Shown: piece after piece, positions 62,449 through 64,000 of the stretch
How positions within the stretch are numbered: the stretch's first letter is position 1
How the letters are laid out: every line of letters begins with the position of its first letter
From: Bacteroidota bacterium
GTDB lineage: Bacteria > Bacteroidota > Bacteroidia > Bacteroidales > Prolixibacteraceae
Length of the DNA: 64,000 nt
Direction: 5' to 3'
Assembly: GCA_030684645.1 (NCBI GenBank)
Contig: JAUXUF010000072.1
Coordinates: 22,032 to 86,031 of the forward strand
Notes under the pieces: generated by a model
The model's database searches: none
Told to the model about the DNA's origin: nothing
What the model saw: only the letters and a program-made list of their open reading frames with translations
Translations under genes and position numbers: made by a program

Positions 62449-63963
62449 TTACGAATACTTCATTTTGCGAAGGATTGCCTGTGCTTTCTGCTGGTAGAAC
62501 CCTTCATTTTTAGCTATTTTCTTAAATTGCTGGTATGCTTTTTTGTTTTCATTGGTTTGCAGGTAACACAATCCGATATACCATTCGGCCTGTTGAGTGA
62601 AAAGGTTGTCTTTGTCAACAATTACAGTTTCATATTCCCTGATGGCATTCTGGTATCTGCCTGTTTCCTGAAGCGCAGCGCCGGCATAGAAATGCCCGAC
62701 CATATTGTTTTTATTTCTGGATATGACATCATTCAGGAGGTTTAATGCAGTTTCATATTCCTGATTGTCAAATTTTTGCATGGCTATCGACAGCGTCTGG
62801 TCAGTGGTCATGCTAACCGACCTGGATATGCCTGAAGTTTGATAGGTGGTGTGAAAATCCTGGTACAGTTCAGCTTCTGACGATTGCCTGGACAAGAGTC
62901 CGGTGATTCCCATCAGCAAGATCAGTGATGCAGCCACGGAGGATAAAATAATTTTTCGGGCAGTAAATTTTCCGGCGAACGATCGTTCTGTTTGTTTTTC
63001 GGAGGCAATTTCACCGGCAATGGCTTGAAGTTTGCCTCTCAGACGCATGACATCGGTTTCTTTGAGCGCCAGGTCTATCTCCCTGATTAATCCGACTTCA
63101 GCCACAAGGTCTTTATTTATAGATAATCCGGCTTCAAAAGATGTCATTTCTTCTTCGGAAAGCTTATTGTATAGATAGCCTTCAATATCTTCTGCCCGGG
63201 CAGTGGAATGGGACTCAGATTTCATGATTACTTTCAATGAAGCCCTCAGTTCCATGATGTCATTTTCAGAGCCGGCCAGGTCAATTTCCCGGATCAACTG
63301 TACATCGTTGGCCAGATTGGTGTTCAGCGTGATTTCTTCTTCAAATAGGGCCCTCTGTCGAGGATCCATCCGGTTGTGAATATAATTGTCGATTTCTTCA
63401 GCCGAATACAGGTGTGTAGGCATGCTTTGGGCAATCTGCTTTAAATTGGCCCTGATATCGAAGATGTCATTTTCTTCCATAGCACTCTGAATATCAGTAA
63501 AAAGATCTTCTTCGAAGGAGGTAAAAGAGACTTCATCGCTGACAGAACCTGAATCAAATTGTTCTTTGTAGAATTGATGAATATTTTCCTTTCCGGCAAT
63601 GGAATGCTGGTATAGGTGAATTCTAGGGAACGAATGCCCGAAATTGAGAATGTCTTTTGAATTGACCTGACGGTCCAGGTTTTGGTAAGATGATAATTCT
63701 TCGGATAACCCGAAACTGAACGAATCTAAAACGCAATTTTCTTCTGTATCAGTCTGGTTTTGAATCATACGGGCCAGGTTTTCGCGAAGGCTGATTAGGT
63801 CATGCTCTCCAAGTGCCTGTTCCACATCCAGATGAAGCTTTAGTTCATCGGCCAGTTCGGAATCGGATTCCAGTTGGCTTTTGAATTCACTTAACTCAGG
63901 TTGTGACAACTCCGCGTCAAGGTACTTCTCTGTTTGTTCAAAATATTCTGATTTGCGTATCAT
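62449..63963 (-). CDS. Membrane protein with four repeated helical units and C-terminal TPRs
   Basis: A 504-residue protein. A motif of the form [E/S]xxDxxxLRxxL recurs at about residues 52-63, 163-174, 232-243 and 301-312; before three of these a Y-[L/I]-[D/H/Y]-x-x-L/M helix pair (for example KYLDAELSQPELSEFKSQLESDSELADEL) resembles the N-terminal domains of anti-sigma factors, but without zinc ligands. One membrane helix follows (about 338-358, ILSSVAASLILLMGITGLLS), then TPR-like repeats to the end (ALNLLNDVISRNKNNMVGHFYAGAALQETG). It could tether or sense partners across the inner membrane. Function unknown. Confidence 0.75.
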   Translation of the reverse strand: MIRKSEYFEQTEKYLDAELSQPELSEFKSQLESDSELADELKLHLDVEQALGEHDLISLRENLARMIQNQTDTEENCVLDSFSFGLSEELSSYQNLDRQVNSKDILNFGHSFPRIHLYQHSIAGKENIHQFYKEQFDSGSVSDEVSFTSFEEDLFTDIQSAMEENDIFDIRANLKQIAQSMPTHLYSAEEIDNYIHNRMDPRQRALFEEEITLNTNLANDVQLIREIDLAGSENDIMELRASLKVIMKSESHSTARAEDIEGYLYNKLSEEEMTSFEAGLSINKDLVAEVGLIREIDLALKETDVMRLRGKLQAIAGEIASEKQTERSFAGKFTARKIILSSVAASLILLMGITGLLSRQSSEAELYQDFHTTYQTSGISRSVSMTTDQTLSIAMQKFDNQEYETALNLLNDVISRNKNNMVGHFYAGAALQETGRYQNAIREYETVIVDKDNLFTQQAEWYIGLCYLQTNENKKAYQQFKKIAKNEGFYQQKAQAILRKMKYS

Positions 63964-64000
63964 TTTACTGTGTATTAATGTATTACAAAACCATTTCTGG

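Overview
The window looks like a chromosomal segment of a marine or sediment Bacteroidota, probably Bacteroidia of the Marinilabiliales/Prolixibacteraceae type; the order is inferred from overall gene flavour, not from a marker gene. Evidence for the phylum: a SusC/SusD pair with a Bacteroidota-type ECF sigma factor and FecR anti-sigma factor, a type IX secretion (T9SS) C-terminal sorting domain, TAnnTTTG-type promoters, the gene string nadK, DUF6089, uppS, bamA, ompH, ompH, murI, and a tRNA-Thr/Tyr/Gly cluster next to the SRP RNA gene.

Region 1 (1-27784, all on the minus strand) is a large polysaccharide utilisation locus (PUL). In transcription order it runs ECF sigma factor, FecR, SusC with an STN signalling domain, SusD, a five-bladed beta-propeller glycosidase, then three repeats of a two-gene unit (GH99/WbsX-like hydrolase followed by a Cys-type sulfatase). 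A T9SS-exported GH106-like enzyme sits between the second and third units. After these come a twin-arginine-signal protein of unknown function, a fourth complete sulfatase, a lipoprotein GH106-like rhamnosidase, L-rhamnose mutarotase, a phytanoyl-CoA-dioxygenase-family oxygenase and a fifth sulfatase cut by the window edge. The content points to a sulfated, rhamnose-containing glycan. No polysaccharide lyase or GH105 is present, so this is not a standard ulvan locus. Base composition differs strongly between genes, suggesting stepwise assembly. At the promoter-proximal edge lie a broken PQQ-type beta-propeller gene and a plus-strand GH27 enzyme.

Region 2 (30156-42616) is mainly housekeeping: map, acyl-ACP thioesterase, miaA, smpB, an aspartate-type aminotransferase, a GroES-like protein, hemolysin III, a GT2 glycosyltransferase and DUF4199. 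Two accessory patches interrupt it. One is a Fic-protein module flanked by about 78-bp imperfect direct repeats that copy the aminotransferase 3' end and terminator. The other is a run of gene remnants at 39142-40402.

Region 3 (42866-48326) has the SRP RNA gene with a recognisable promoter, three tRNAs, a GPH-family sugar symporter followed by a remnant of an N-acylglucosamine/cellobiose 2-epimerase, an ATPase overlapping an SGNH hydrolase, a decayed TolC gene and a helix-turn-helix protein. Region 4 (48395-64000) is mostly a conserved envelope-biogenesis block (pdxJ, CBS protein, nadK, DUF6089, uppS, bamA, two ompH, murI), then a nucleotidyltransferase, an MFS transporter and an unusual protein with four repeated helical units plus TPRs.

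The noncoding sequence is rich in structured elements. Two copies of one multi-palindrome element, at about 47651 and 60278, show compensatory base changes. A nested inverted-repeat element lies inside the sigma/anti-sigma region, and a perfect 28-bp palindrome lies between two convergent genes.
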